DNA of 64,000 nucleotides from Kudoa neothunni. Taxonomy: Eukaryota > Cnidaria. The notes under the pieces were generated by a model. It was not told where the DNA came from. It saw nothing but the letters and a program-made list of their open reading frames with translations, and ran no database searches. Made by a program: the position numbers and the translations under genes. Position 1 is the first letter of the stretch, and each line of letters opens with the position of its first letter. Below, one piece after another: positions 12,833-23,947 of this stretch. The stretch lies in assembly GCA_964304625.1 (NCBI GenBank), contig OZ199839.1, forward strand, positions 10,850,001 to 10,914,000, read 5' to 3'.

Positions 12833-14886
12833 TTAACCCTCTAATGTACTTAAAATTGACTTACTTACGATGGATTTTGGGGTCAAAAATACCCCAAGTT
12901 TTTTTCATTTCAGACGCAAGAAAAAAAATATAATTTTTTGAAATTATACAAAATAGAATAAATATAGTGTCAGAATCAGTTGAAAATCAATAAATCAATA
13001 ATCCCTATAATCCTACGACAACTAACTTCGTTAAAAATCGCTGCTCTAATTTAAACATAATGGATAGTTTTTTATTGTGCATCATAGCAAAAATCTTTGT
13101 TAGTAAAAATGAAATTAATGACAACAATAATTACAAACGTTTAATACATGGTTTTTGCAACGGTATCTACCACATTTGAAACAAACATTGTTTGTTTTTT
13201 TATGTAATTTCCTGGGGGAAAAATTCGCACCTTGACAATTTACTTTAGGAGTTCGGTGTATTGGGTTGTTGTGCAATGCAGGACGAAGGCCTTTTGATAA
13301 CTTTGTAATTTGCTACATTTCTTTCCATAAGTGGATCAACAATTTAGCCATTATTTTCAGAAATTTTCTTCGAATAATATTCCCATCAAATATTTTGTTG
13401 TATACAGACATTGCATTTACCAGTGTTAAATCGACTATATTAAAAAAATACCACCATAGGCCATCTTCTGTTATGGCGTCTAACAGAAACGGATGACAAC
13501 ATACGGTCCACAGTATCAACACCACCTTTTGTTGAATTATAATGAATATTAACTTCTGGTTTGCATTTAGAATCATCATTAATTCCATTGTTCGTTGATC
13601 CTGAAGAAAACAATATTACCGCTTTGTTTTTTTTGCTTACATATGACGTTATCATATGTTTCTCGTGGAACAAAAATTGACTGCTTTAAAAATGTTTAGT
13701 TTTGGATAGCAGAGCACAAGGTGAAATTTCTGGCTTGTTATGTCGAATAGTACCCAACAGAGTCATTTTTTGGGAGGAGCTTATTCGATAGATTGTATGA
13801 CGTAAAGAAATTATCCATTACAACATTTCTACCAGAGAAATAAAGTGGCTCACAAAGCTTCATAACGATATTTTTGCCAACGCTAGCGGATTTTTCGGGT
13901 CGAGGGCCATTTTTTACCTAGATACACATCAACACTGTACACATATCATCCGACGGGATCCACAGCTAAAAAAATTTTCATACCGTATTTAGTAGGCTTT
14001 AACGGCATGTACTGCCGGAATGGGCATCTTCCCTTAAATGGCACTAACTGTTCATCGATAGTGACATCTTCGAATGGTACAAAGCATTTTGGTAAAATGT
14101 CTGTCCACATACTAAAAATGTCACGAATCGCACAAAATTTGTCCTCCTTTTTTCTTTCCTCTCGAGTATTATAGTCGTCAAAATGAATCGCCCTAGATAT
14201 CTGACGAAATCTTTGGTAACTGAACAACTGCCTATAAACACATTTTCCCTCGGAGGTACTAAAAAGTTCACCGCGGTCTTCATGAATGGCCATAGGAATT
14301 GAAATCCCCAAAAAACCTTTAAATTCAATCTCGTCAACGTCACGCCAATTGTCAAATTTCGACGCACCAAACTGATTAGTATATTTTATTATCGTCGAAA
14401 TGATTTCTTCCGTAAAAAAAATATAAAAAACAATCGAGTTAGGTTTTGACTCTAGATGTGCAATAGGCCGTAAGACCAGGTGCCGGCTGCATAATATTAC
14501 ATTTTGATGCTTTGGAAGTTGGTGGTTTTTGATAACTCCATATAATTCCTTTTTTACTGAGTGTGGATTTATCAAACCGTTCACACTCCAAAATATCTGA
14601 TTCTTCTTCAGATTCTGTGAAGTTATCATCATATTCATTATTAGAAGTATCTGTAATATCACTGCAGCTGCTATCCATATAATCCATTTTTGAGGGGGGG
14701 GGGGCGATGTGCGCGAATCTAATGAACTTAATGATGTATTTGGTAAGAATTAAGAACGTTATATTGTATAATTTACCCTTCAGTAAATTCCCAACTTAGT
14801 AAAAATATTCCAGAACATTTTTGTTTTTAATTCTGAAAGAGAAAAAGTTGGGGTATTTTTTTACCCCAAATCCATTAGAGGGTTAA
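12833..14886 (-). mobile_element. piggyBac element with both ends and TTAA target sites, subfamily 2
   Basis: Both termini are visible: TTAACCCTCTAATG at the left and CATTAGAGGGTTAA at the right, with a GGGGTC/ACCCCAA block about 45 bp and 10-20 bp inside each end. The TTAA duplication is intact on both sides. The ~2.05-kb unit holds a minus-strand transposase (next entry). An 11-nt poly-G run (about 14694-14704) lies immediately before the likely start codon. The well-kept ends against a broken gene suggest moderate age. Confidence 0.92.
13313..14687 (-). pseudogene. piggyBac transposase, subfamily 2, frame-broken
   Basis: Starts MDYMDSSCSDITD with an acidic N-terminus, then the conserved core: DNWRDVDEIEFKGFLGI (about 14360-14300), TIDEQLVPFKGRCPFRQYMP (first Asp present), VVMDNFFTSYN (second Asp, about 13835-13805) and GGVDTVDRMLSSVSVRR (third Asp), ending near NIIRRKFLKIM. 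All three catalytic aspartates can be read, but in different frames because of several indels and stops, so the gene is dead as it stands. Its closest relative here is the plus-strand relic at 44302-45880. Confidence 0.88.
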
Positions 14887-15522
14887 ATATCAACATTTTT
14901 CGCCATAACTATTAGAATTAATTATTTTTTCGTATGCCGTTATGAAGGTGTAAGCATTAGGTCATGTAACCAATTAATTGGAATTTATCACGTCAGTGGG
15001 TTTTCGCCCCTTTTTCGACATTATATTATATTGCTTACATTTCTTGACCCCTGTAACAGTTCGACCTATTTTGAACAAATATTATTTAGCTAAACTTCTA
15101 AAATTATAATTGGGCTTGTGAATTTTAAATTTGTCGTTTCTACGAAAGTACTGTTCTATTCCTACCTCAGTATACCATAATTACTACATAGAACATAATC
15201 AATCTCAAAGGTGTAAATTCATTATTGAAATTTAATTAAAAATTAAATTTAAAATGAATTAATAAGTGATATATCATGATGTAAAACTCATTGACGAATT
15301 ATTAAAATTTTTAGAGGCAACAATGAGGGGCCGAAAACCCGGAATGGATTATTCAATAAAATAGGATACTATTAAAATTTTATTAAATTTTCAAAATTAA
15401 TATAGCTAATTAATAGCTTATTTTAAAGTAGGAAATTTCATTTATATCGTGGTAACACTCGTTTATAACTAGTAATTATTAATATTTTCATTTTTAACGC
15501 TATGCAATAATGTGTACAGGTA
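14887..15522. other. No gene seen
   Basis: AT-rich spacer between the piggyBac element and a pogo-type MITE; nothing assignable. Confidence 0.5.
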
Positions 15523-15934
15523 CAGTGTAACCCCTGAGTTCGAACGTGTCGGAGCCTGCACATATCGGAGTTCGACTACAAATTATGAACCAACGGCACT
15601 TTTTCGTTCTAACACATAAATAAAGGGTATTCGGAACAATTCCAATTGGAGCACAAGCAGAGAAGAAAAGAAATTTTAGAAGAGTGGCTGAATCAGATTG
15701 TGCGAACGACACCAACAAATATTTATCCTATATTTCACTTTTATTATTAGTTATTATATTTAATACTTGTTTGTTATATTTTATAAACATAAGATATGTG
15801 TATTATTTTCATAAATTAGGATAAAAATAGTTATTTTATGCGCGGTAATGGATTAAACTAATTTTCATTATTCTGAACAGGAAAAAATTATTTGGAGTTC
15901 GAACCGATTAAGGTAGAAGTCCGAGGTTTCATAG
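15523..15934. mobile_element. pogo/Tigger-type MITE with TA target site
   Basis: Left end CAGTGTAACCCCTGAGTTCGAAC and the reverse complement of the right end CTATGAAACCTCGGACTTCTACC align at roughly two thirds of positions and resemble Tigger/pogo termini (CAGT-AAACCTCGG). TA dinucleotides flank both ends (15521-15522, 15935-15936), as expected for Tc1/mariner/pogo insertion. A second GAGTTCGA copy lies inside each end. No transposase inside; pogo-family transposase fragments exist elsewhere in the window (38690-39130, 53111-53345). Confidence 0.6.
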
Positions 15935-16048
15935 TATTCTTAATTAATCAGAACAACTCTCATGCGCAAATATGGATTGACAATTGGGAAATATTGATTT
16001 TTATAAAAAAAATAAAATAGCATACATAAAGTTAATTACATTATTGTA

Positions 16049-18966
16049 TCAATTTTCAGCCTGTTTTTGTGTCATTTTGATGAGCTTTAAGTGGTTTTCA
16101 TAGGCAGCATATCCATACGGATATCGAAGATTATATAGATGAAGTACATTAGGATCAATAATGTTGATTCCTTGAAGTTGGTTACCTAGGGTAATCCTAA
16201 AAGAAAACATGATTTAGCACGAAAATTATTAATGGAATTTACCAATTGGGCTGAACATTGTGTTGACGTCCGAATATTTCTACGAGAAAAGTGAGCATAG
16301 AATTAATTTCATTTTAGTTATGAGAGTAATGTATTTTAGGTTACCTAGTTTACGAGTACCAGGAGAGATTCTCTCGATAATACCATATATTTCATCGGGT
16401 TTATGACTGGTATCTCTCACTTCTGACAATAACACATCGCAATCGAGCAATTTGTCTATCTTTGGAGGGTTCCCTTTGACACCAATCTATTCAAATATAT
16501 CATATTAATTTGTTGGTAGGAAATAAATTTCACTCACTAAACAATGCTCTTTTCCGTGATTGAGCCAGTGACCAGTTCTGCCTGTACGAATTAAACGTTG
16601 AATTTGGTTGAGCTTTACCCAGATAAGTTCATCAACACGTTCATATCTGAATCAGATGATGCATTAATATAATACGGCAATAAATAACAACACAGACAAA
16701 TAACTACCCCCAAATTGATAAACACTCTCTTCCCAGTTCCATAGCTCTACCAGTAACCCACAAAAAAATATAGCCACTATTTTGTAGTTGTGAAATTGGC
16801 AACGATCTCATTTCATCATCTGCCATTGTTCCGTAAGGAAGCTATCAAATACACATTACAAATGAACAACTAATCAATCATTAACTTCCATATGAATATC
16901 CCAAGGTGGATCTGCCATAATTACATCAAATTTTCCCAAAACACTCACATCAAAATTTCTTATATCACATTTTATCCACTATTTACATTCATATTAAATT
17001 TTTTGTGAATACTGCATGTGCAACTAACTTGTGGCGGGAAATAATAATTCACTATTGGTTGTTTTGATGACAACTCTTTAAAATCCTAATATTTATTTAT
17101 TTACTTTAAATTCCAATATTTGGTTGGGTTATATTAGCAACAACAACAACAACAACAACAACAACCAACCAACCAACCAACCAATTATCTACCTGTTCAA
17201 GCAGAAAATTATAATTCTCAATAGGTTTAGGTGTTGGTGCAGACCATTTCATTAGCTCATAATGAATATACTAGGAAAAAATCCGCGTAAGTAGTCAAAA
17301 TTAAAAAAAATTCCTTACTTTACATAGATGCATATGGAAACATGAATTTAAAAATGAGCAATCACCAAGGTAATCTATTTTCATTCTATGACACACAAAC
17401 ACATCAACGCAAAATACCTTCGGTATGTTGAAGCTTTATTGGTTTGAAATGGAGCTAAATGTTGACTTACTAAAAATAACTTGTATTTATGTGATACTCT
17501 CGAACAGGAAGATTTGTTATGCTTTGAACAATTTTCTGTGGTTCCATGCAAACAAAACTCATTAAAACAATCTCGAGTGCGAGAACTCCGAATTCGATGG
17601 TATAATTGAGTCTAAAATATTGCATTATTATATGTAAGTAGACGATAAGAGAATTTCAGTAAATCAACTTACTCCATACGAATCTGTATGCAAAACATCA
17701 TAAAGATGACGTTCCTCTTCTACATTCTATATTTTGATAAAGTTTCCATATTATTTTGTGGTAAGGAAGAAATTCAATTGTTTTTATGTAGAATAATATT
17801 GGAAGGTATAACTTTAATTGAATATATTTTTTTATTAAATTAATACAATTAATGTAAATTATAAGTACAACTATTAACTCTATTAAAAATGTACTTTAAA
17901 TCAAATTAACGGTAATTAAAGAAAAGCTGTGTTTATTGGCCCTTAGAAATTAAATCTAAAATTGAAAATGGGCCTGCGTCACATTTAGTTGTAATCCCCA
18001 CAACTCTAATTTATATGCTGCGTGTGCAATACAACTTTTAGAATGTGTTAAAGTAAACAAATACACGAAATTATTTAATTTACTACAATGAACAAACATT
18101 TATTTGTATAAATTATAACTTGAATATGGTGCGCATGCGAATTGAAATTTGACCGTAAAACAGGCTCTAATCACCCGCTTCAATAAAATTACTTTTCTAT
18201 AGAATGTGGTGGGTGTTTCGATTATATTCTAAAGTATTTTAGTAGTTAAATTAGGACTCTTTATAATTACCATAGCTATCTTTCTAATATCTTCCGCTGA
18301 GTCGGTTTTCCTGTCAAGAATTAGTCTATTAATCTGTCTTCAAATTAATTACCATAGTTTATAGAAGTAAGCATCATCATCGTCATCTATCGGAGTGTTA
18401 CCATCGTTTAAATAAATATCAATTTGATCCACCAAATACTTCAGCTATTATTAATAAACTGTATTATATATACAAAGAAATTATCTACCTTCTCTGTATC
18501 AATTTCTGCAATCGCTTTTTCTCTGGTTAGAGGATTGGACACCAGTTTCAATATTTTAATACTTTCCAATAACCGAACACAAGAATCAAATACGTCTTTG
18601 TTACATTTCTATAGTATTTTATGTGGAATATTATGAATCAAATATTACACCTCAGAAACTTACTTTAGCTAATGATTTCACCTCCATGCAATACTTCTCA
18701 AAATCGGAATACATCAGCAGTCCATGATACCGTTGTCTGTTTTCGGGATTTTTAAAATGACCCAGAATTACAATTGATGTAGAATGCAATGTATTGACGA
18801 ATATTTCAGTATCTGTGGGTGAACCAGTCCCATCACTCGAAACCACATCTTAAGTGGTGTATATTAAAAATAATAACAATTGATGATTTGTAGGTAAAAT
18901 TTTGGAGAATTAATTACTGGATGGATTAGTTTTGCTAAGCGAGTTAGAATACTTTTCAATTTGCAT
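16049..18966 (-). CDS. METTL3: METTL3, catalytic subunit of the mRNA N6-adenosine methyltransferase
   Basis: Sixteen exons on the minus strand splice to about 530 residues. Exons, 5' to 3': 18966-18918, 18848-18664, 18608-18489, 18444-18353, 18310-18271, 17726-17673, 17611-17418, 17385-17319, 17270-17193, 17085-17029, 16978-16886, 16841-16708, 16646-16538, 16486-16345, ~16280-16245, 16196-16049. Edges are hand-read, within a few nt. In order: a divergent N-terminus, two CCCH fingers ([10 protein letters not shown]...; [20 protein letters not shown], about residues 199-270), then the MT-A70 fold with [15 protein letters not shown] (DPPW near 335-338), [28 protein letters not shown] and the C-terminal [20 protein letters not shown]3 uses S-adenosylmethionine to write m6A, acting in the nucleus as a heterodimer with METTL14, which is not in this window. 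It is slightly shorter than the human protein. Most introns are 35-60 bp; intron 5 is about 540 bp. All catalytic landmarks are present, so it looks functional. Confidence 0.95.
17138..17184. repeat. (CAA)n/(CCAA)n microsatellite in METTL3 intron 9
   Basis: About eight CAA units run into five to six CCAA units, between the exon ending LLEQ and the exon starting DFKEL. It sits inside a 107-bp intron, double the usual size in this window, so repeat growth explains the longer intron. Confidence 0.9.
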
Positions 18967-20252
18967 CCAAAGGTTACAAACTGAAGCTACATAGTGGGAG
19001 GGATGTTCATGCATATTAGGATATATGCTGCGCGCGACATTGTTATTAATCCCATGTAAAGATTATAGTGGTCCTCATGTTAGATAATTTGTCACTCTTG
19101 AAACTTACTTTAATATGTTCTTAAAAGTTTATATATTAACGTTGTTTTAAAATTTTAATTATATGAGGTGTTTACAATGAATTAATTTGAAATTTGTTAT
19201 GAATATTGACGCTTAAATTTTATTATATAAACTGGTTAATTAATATTTTTAATGAATTTTATAGGTCGCATATATTAAATAATCATTTAAGACTAAAAAT
19301 ATATATTTAACTTGATACATAATATAAATTGTTATATTTTTCAATTCTTAACTATTTAAAAAATATCAATAATGATTAGTATGTAAAGTAAGGTTTGTTA
19401 TAGTAATAATAATTATAAACAGTATTTCGATATTGGTAAAGGTTATTATTCAAAGATTCCTATCTGTAGACATAGTTTAACTTAATACAGTTGGTAATCG
19501 ATTTTACGTACTTTTACTTTTTCTTCTCTTATACATAATTATCAGAGTTAAAACTATTTCTATAACTTAATAAAGTTTATTTTATTCAATTAAAATTAAA
19601 AATTATAAGAAACAAGTACTTTATCGAAGATTTTTTTATAAAAATAGAGATTGTCGATTTTACGTAACTTTTCGGTTCCAACCTTAATTTTCCATATCCT
19701 TTGTTTCGATTAATTACGTCAATGATAACAGCGTAAATAATTTAGATATGAAATAAAGCTTTTTATTTTTCCATTTTTTACAATTTTTCGAACGAAAGCC
19801 GGTAAATCTTGTATATTATTTGGCGTTTTTGATCTCGTACCTATTCCTGCTTTGAAAACTGCTGAATGAATAATTTCGAATTGATTTCCTCATGTACAAT
19901 AAGTTTAGATTCATTCAAAAGAGGGATCACATAATAATTTTTATGCTATAGTTTATAATTGATTAAAAGCGTTCGAGTCAAGAAACCCGATTTATTACAG
20001 ACGATTAAATATGTAAAAAATTAGTAAAGGAGTTAAATTAAAATAATTTATTACTTATAGGAACTTTTATGATTATAGATCGTGCTTTAACTTAAAAAAG
20101 GTTTATTTTCTTAGATGACCATTTATGTACTCAAAACAGTTACTGTAACTAGTAGAACAAAGTGAATGCCATTGCTGCAAAATTTACCGGCCTTTTTTGT
20201 TAAATTTATATAAGACTACATTAATCAATCAACAAAATAATGTCAAATAATT
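18967..20252. other. No gene seen; METTL3 upstream region
   Basis: AT-rich; includes the METTL3 5' flank. I see no TATA-like promoter, ORF or repeat I can support. Confidence 0.45.
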
Positions 20253-22648
20253 TTAACCTTTTTATTCCTGTTGTGCGGTATATTGAACATTAACTTCTCC
20301 TTCGTTTAAAATGAGCATTGGACTATTGTTTCGCATTCGTTACAAACACATAATTTTAACCCAATTAAATGTATAAAAACCGTTATTACATTTTTTAAGA
20401 AATTTTATGTATAAAAAATTTCATTAACAATATTCAATTCACCATATCACGTTCGTCCTAAAAGTAATGTATTAATTTGTATACCGAATTATATTATTTT
20501 GTGGAACCAAAATTTTTACAGTTACAATATGTTGTTGTTAACTGAATTTGACTCTTTAAATTTTAAGAAACTTATTATTATCTGAAATGATAAGATTTTA
20601 AGTCTTGTCAGTAAACTGAACAACAGGAATACGTGGACCTATTTTTGGACAATCGCAATGGATTACAATATTTGTAACGATGAGGATAAAACTAGAAAAA
20701 GAACTTCGGAAATTATAGTGCTATCTGATGTCAACGTATCCGAACCGGACACTTATTTTGAAGACGATACAACATTTACATTATCAATATTGAACAAATT
20801 TTCAGATCAAAAGAATGTTCATCATCCGACGATTCTGATGTTGAAATTGACACTGGCCTTCAATGGAAGAAACAAGATATTAGTTCAAATTTACCAGAGG
20901 AATTGTACAACTTAGACGACGAATTTGAAAAGTTAGATCATTTAATTCATCCCATCGATTATTTCAACCAATTTGTTGACGATGATTTGATTGAATTAAT
21001 TGTAAACGAGTCAAATCAATACGCCATACAAAATAATTCGAATTTCAAGACAAGCGGTTTGGAAATTAAAACTTATTTGGGAGTCATAATTTTAATGGGG
21101 ATTGTACGGATGCCTCGTTATCGATGACATTGGTCCAACCGTTTCAATTATTCACCTATTTCGGATGTCCTTTCTAGAGACAGATTTGAGCAACTCTCAA
21201 AATTTTTACATCTTAATAATAATGGCAATGCAACTAACGATCAATCTTCCCAAACGTTTGATCGATTTGTCAAAATTAGACCTTTTTTGGAACACTTGAG
21301 GCTAGTATTTTTAAAAATCACTCCAGAGAGCATAAATTATAATTCGGTCGACGAACAAATGATTCCCTTTAAGGGTAAGTGCCGGGCAAAACAGTATATA
21401 TCAAATAAACCGACGAAATGGGGCTTCAAAGTTTTTGCTAGATGTGAATTAAGTGGGATAGTGCATGATTTTCATTTGTATGATGGAAAATCGCCCGTTG
21501 TACAAGAAAACTGTGGTTTGGTTGCCGGAGATATTGTAATAAAATTATGTGCACAACTTCCAAAGAATATGATGTATCTATTGTATTTCGACAACTGGTT
21601 CACATCATTCCGGATGCAATTTTAATTGAAAAAAAGGGAATATATTCGGTGGGGACTATTAAAAATAATAGAATTAAAGGATTTCCTTTATTCGGTAAAA
21701 AAGATTTAATGATAAAAAAGACGTGGCTCATTTGATGTTGCTCAAAACTCTAATGATGCATTAGTTTTAACTCGATGGTATAATATCTCCGTTGTGACTT
21801 TATCGTCCACTCACTCTGGTAGTGAACCTCTAACAACAGTAAATAGATATGATGGGCAATAAAAAACGCGATAAAGTCGAGTTTCCAGATGTTGTATCGG
21901 AATATAATAAAACATGGGTGGTGTTGATTTGTCCGATATGCTAATGTCATTATATAGGTTAAACCATAAATGCAAAAAATTTACATTCGGATATTTTTTG
22001 GGGCATCAACACGGCGATCACTAATTCGTGATTATTGTATCGGAGGCATAATTCCATGAATAATGTAAACAAGACTAAAGTTCTTGATTTGCTTTCGTTC
22101 ACGTGTTCAATCTGTGAATCATTATTGTATAAAAACCAAACATTAATACAAACTCGAAAACGTGGTCGTCCGGTTAATGATTGTAATTCATAAAAAATAA
22201 TGGAATCTACTATATCGAAACGCAAGAGAAATACTCTTTTATCAGATCACATTAGATATGATAATGTACACCATTTTCCAGAGGTAGTATCTACACCAAG
22301 TAGATGCAGAAGTTGTGGAAGAAACACTCAAATAATTTGCTTAAAATGTGGCGCTCCGTGTTGTCTTGTAAAAGGTAGAAATTGTTTTTATGTGCACCAT
22401 TATATTTAAAATTATTGTTTTATTGATAACTCTATCTGTTATTGTTATAATAATTCGATTTCTTTTTTGCGCATTTTCTTTACCACAAAATCCCATTGTT
22501 CAGTCTACTGAACAAAACTTACAACTCAAAAATATTAGCCCCAAAATCTTTTTCGCTCCAAAATTTTATTTATTTAGTATTAGAAGAATATATTGTATTA
22601 AAAAAAATTTTTCAGGGATAAATAAAAATTCAGGCACGAAAGGGTTTT
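20253..22648 (+). mobile_element. piggyBac element, subfamily 3 (ends partly decayed)
   Basis: Left end TTAACCTTTTTATTCCTG; right end, read inward, CCCTTTCGTGCCTGAA, an imperfect inverted pair that places the transposase between them. The right target site reads TTTT instead of TTAA. The ends differ in sequence from the CCCTCTAAYG ends at 12833 and 43766, in line with the transposase being a different subfamily. Confidence 0.65.
20658..22409 (+). pseudogene. piggyBac transposase, subfamily 3, frame-broken
   Basis: Begins MDYNICNDEDKTRKRTSE, acidic N-terminus, then LDHLIHPIDYFNQFVDDDLI, LGVIILMGIVRMP, SVDEQMIPFKGKCRAKQYIS (first Asp), YFDNWFTSF (second Asp), GGVDLSDMLMSLYRLNH (third Asp, about 21910-21965) and a C-terminal CRSCGRNTQIICLKCG zinc-ribbon-like part (22290-22350). 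It is the most PGBD-like of the window's copies. At least five frame changes separate the blocks. The cysteine cluster is the CRD that in piggyBac family proteins binds terminal repeats. Confidence 0.87.
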
Positions 22649-23832
22649 GAAACGTCTCTATGCAAAATCTTTCCTAAGCAACGCTGGGCAATTCGCGCTA
22701 GTATTTAATATGTAGTTAGTTGATATTTAATGTAAATATAAAAATTTATTTTATTAGCATAAAGAATCCTTCTGTTTCTATTTTCCAGCTATTTTGTCTA
22801 AAAAGGCAAATTCGTGAGTGGCGACTTTTATTTAAAAAACCTATGATTTATATCTAAATTTCAACCTTAGAACAGGAAATAATTTAAATAAATATAATCT
22901 TCAGGTAGGAAATAAATAGAGCATTAAATTTTAAAAATACATTGGCACATGTGTATGCGGAATGTTCGATAATATAATCTTTAGAAACCGAGATGGAATT
23001 TTTGAGTTGTGAATTTTACTTATAATCGTGATTAGACATTGAGTTATAATTTTTGTTATTAAAAAATATCAATTATATCTTTTAATAATACATTTGAGTA
23101 AAATAAAATAAAAATTAGAGAATTAATCAAAGGACGATTTATTTTGAACCATTACTTAAGGTTGATCCATATTAATAGGCTTAGGAAATTCATAAGAAAA
23201 AAAATTTCTGAAGGAAATTTAAAATCAATTTAGATGATTTTATGTTCAATTATATATCTAAAAAAGAGTCACGTTATGACTTTATGATTGCGGAAAAGAA
23301 CAAAAAACTCAAAATATTTAATTTATCATTAGTTCTATTAATTTTATCGTATTTATATGTTACATCCTCTCCGAAAAAAACTGCTTTCATAATTGTCAAT
23401 GTAATTTTTGTAAGTAGAATAGGAATTCTTGTCGCGTTATTGTGCAGACTAAAAATAAATTCGTTGTATAATTCAACATTTGATTGTGACAGAAACTAAA
23501 ATGACTTGGGAAGCATTCCGATAAAATATAATACAAAATAAATTAAAATTTTTATTACGAAAAGAATTTTAATAGAATTTTCACGGTCTTTTTCTAAAAA
23601 TCATAAACGTAAAAACAATGGCTTTATTGACAGCAAATTTTTGTTCAATGATTTTAATCCGTATTAAATTCTTTCATACACAGTCGCATATACAAATAAT
23701 ATTATATATTTATTTTCTCTATATAAAACGTATTAAAATAATATTTTTAATCAATTTGTATCTGAAATAATTCTTCACAACATGAAAACGGTTCTTTTTA
23801 TTTAGAGACATTTCTGTTTAATTAGAAGTTAT
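22649..23832. other. Spacer; possible Helitron-type 3' end, no gene
   Basis: Just after the piggyBac end the sequence AAGCAACGCTGGGCAATTCG runs into CGCTAGTA (to 22703), resembling Helitron 3' termini (CTAG then T). The exact 14-mer AATTCGCGCTAGTA also occurs at 7823. An 85-codon hydrophobic ORF at 23242-23499 has no flanking support and I do not call it. Confidence 0.3.
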
Positions 23833-23947
23833 GCGCAACCTATGATATTTTGCATTTACTAACACATGAATAGGCTTATACATATATAAATAGTTATTGT
23901 TTATTCAAACTGTATAATATAGTCTGATTTACGTCCTATTTACAAAT
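23833..23947 (+). promoter_or_regulatory. Conserved upstream block, modular gene copy 1, with TATA-like box
   Basis: About 115 bp before the start codon is conserved in all four copies: GCGCAACCTAT, ATTAACACATGAATAGGCTT, then TTATTGTTTATTCAAACTGT. Copy 1 alone reads TATACATATATAAATAG (23877-23893), a good TATA box about 60 bp before the ATG. Conservation of noncoding sequence right up to the ATG suggests promoter plus 5' UTR. Confidence 0.5.

Noticed and set aside
15500-15718. 72-codon minus-strand ORF
   Set aside because: Reads through the end of a pogo-type MITE; no coding-like family signal.
23242-23499. 85-codon hydrophobic plus-strand ORF
   Set aside because: AT-rich chance ORF; no splice partners, no repeat in the other array copies.
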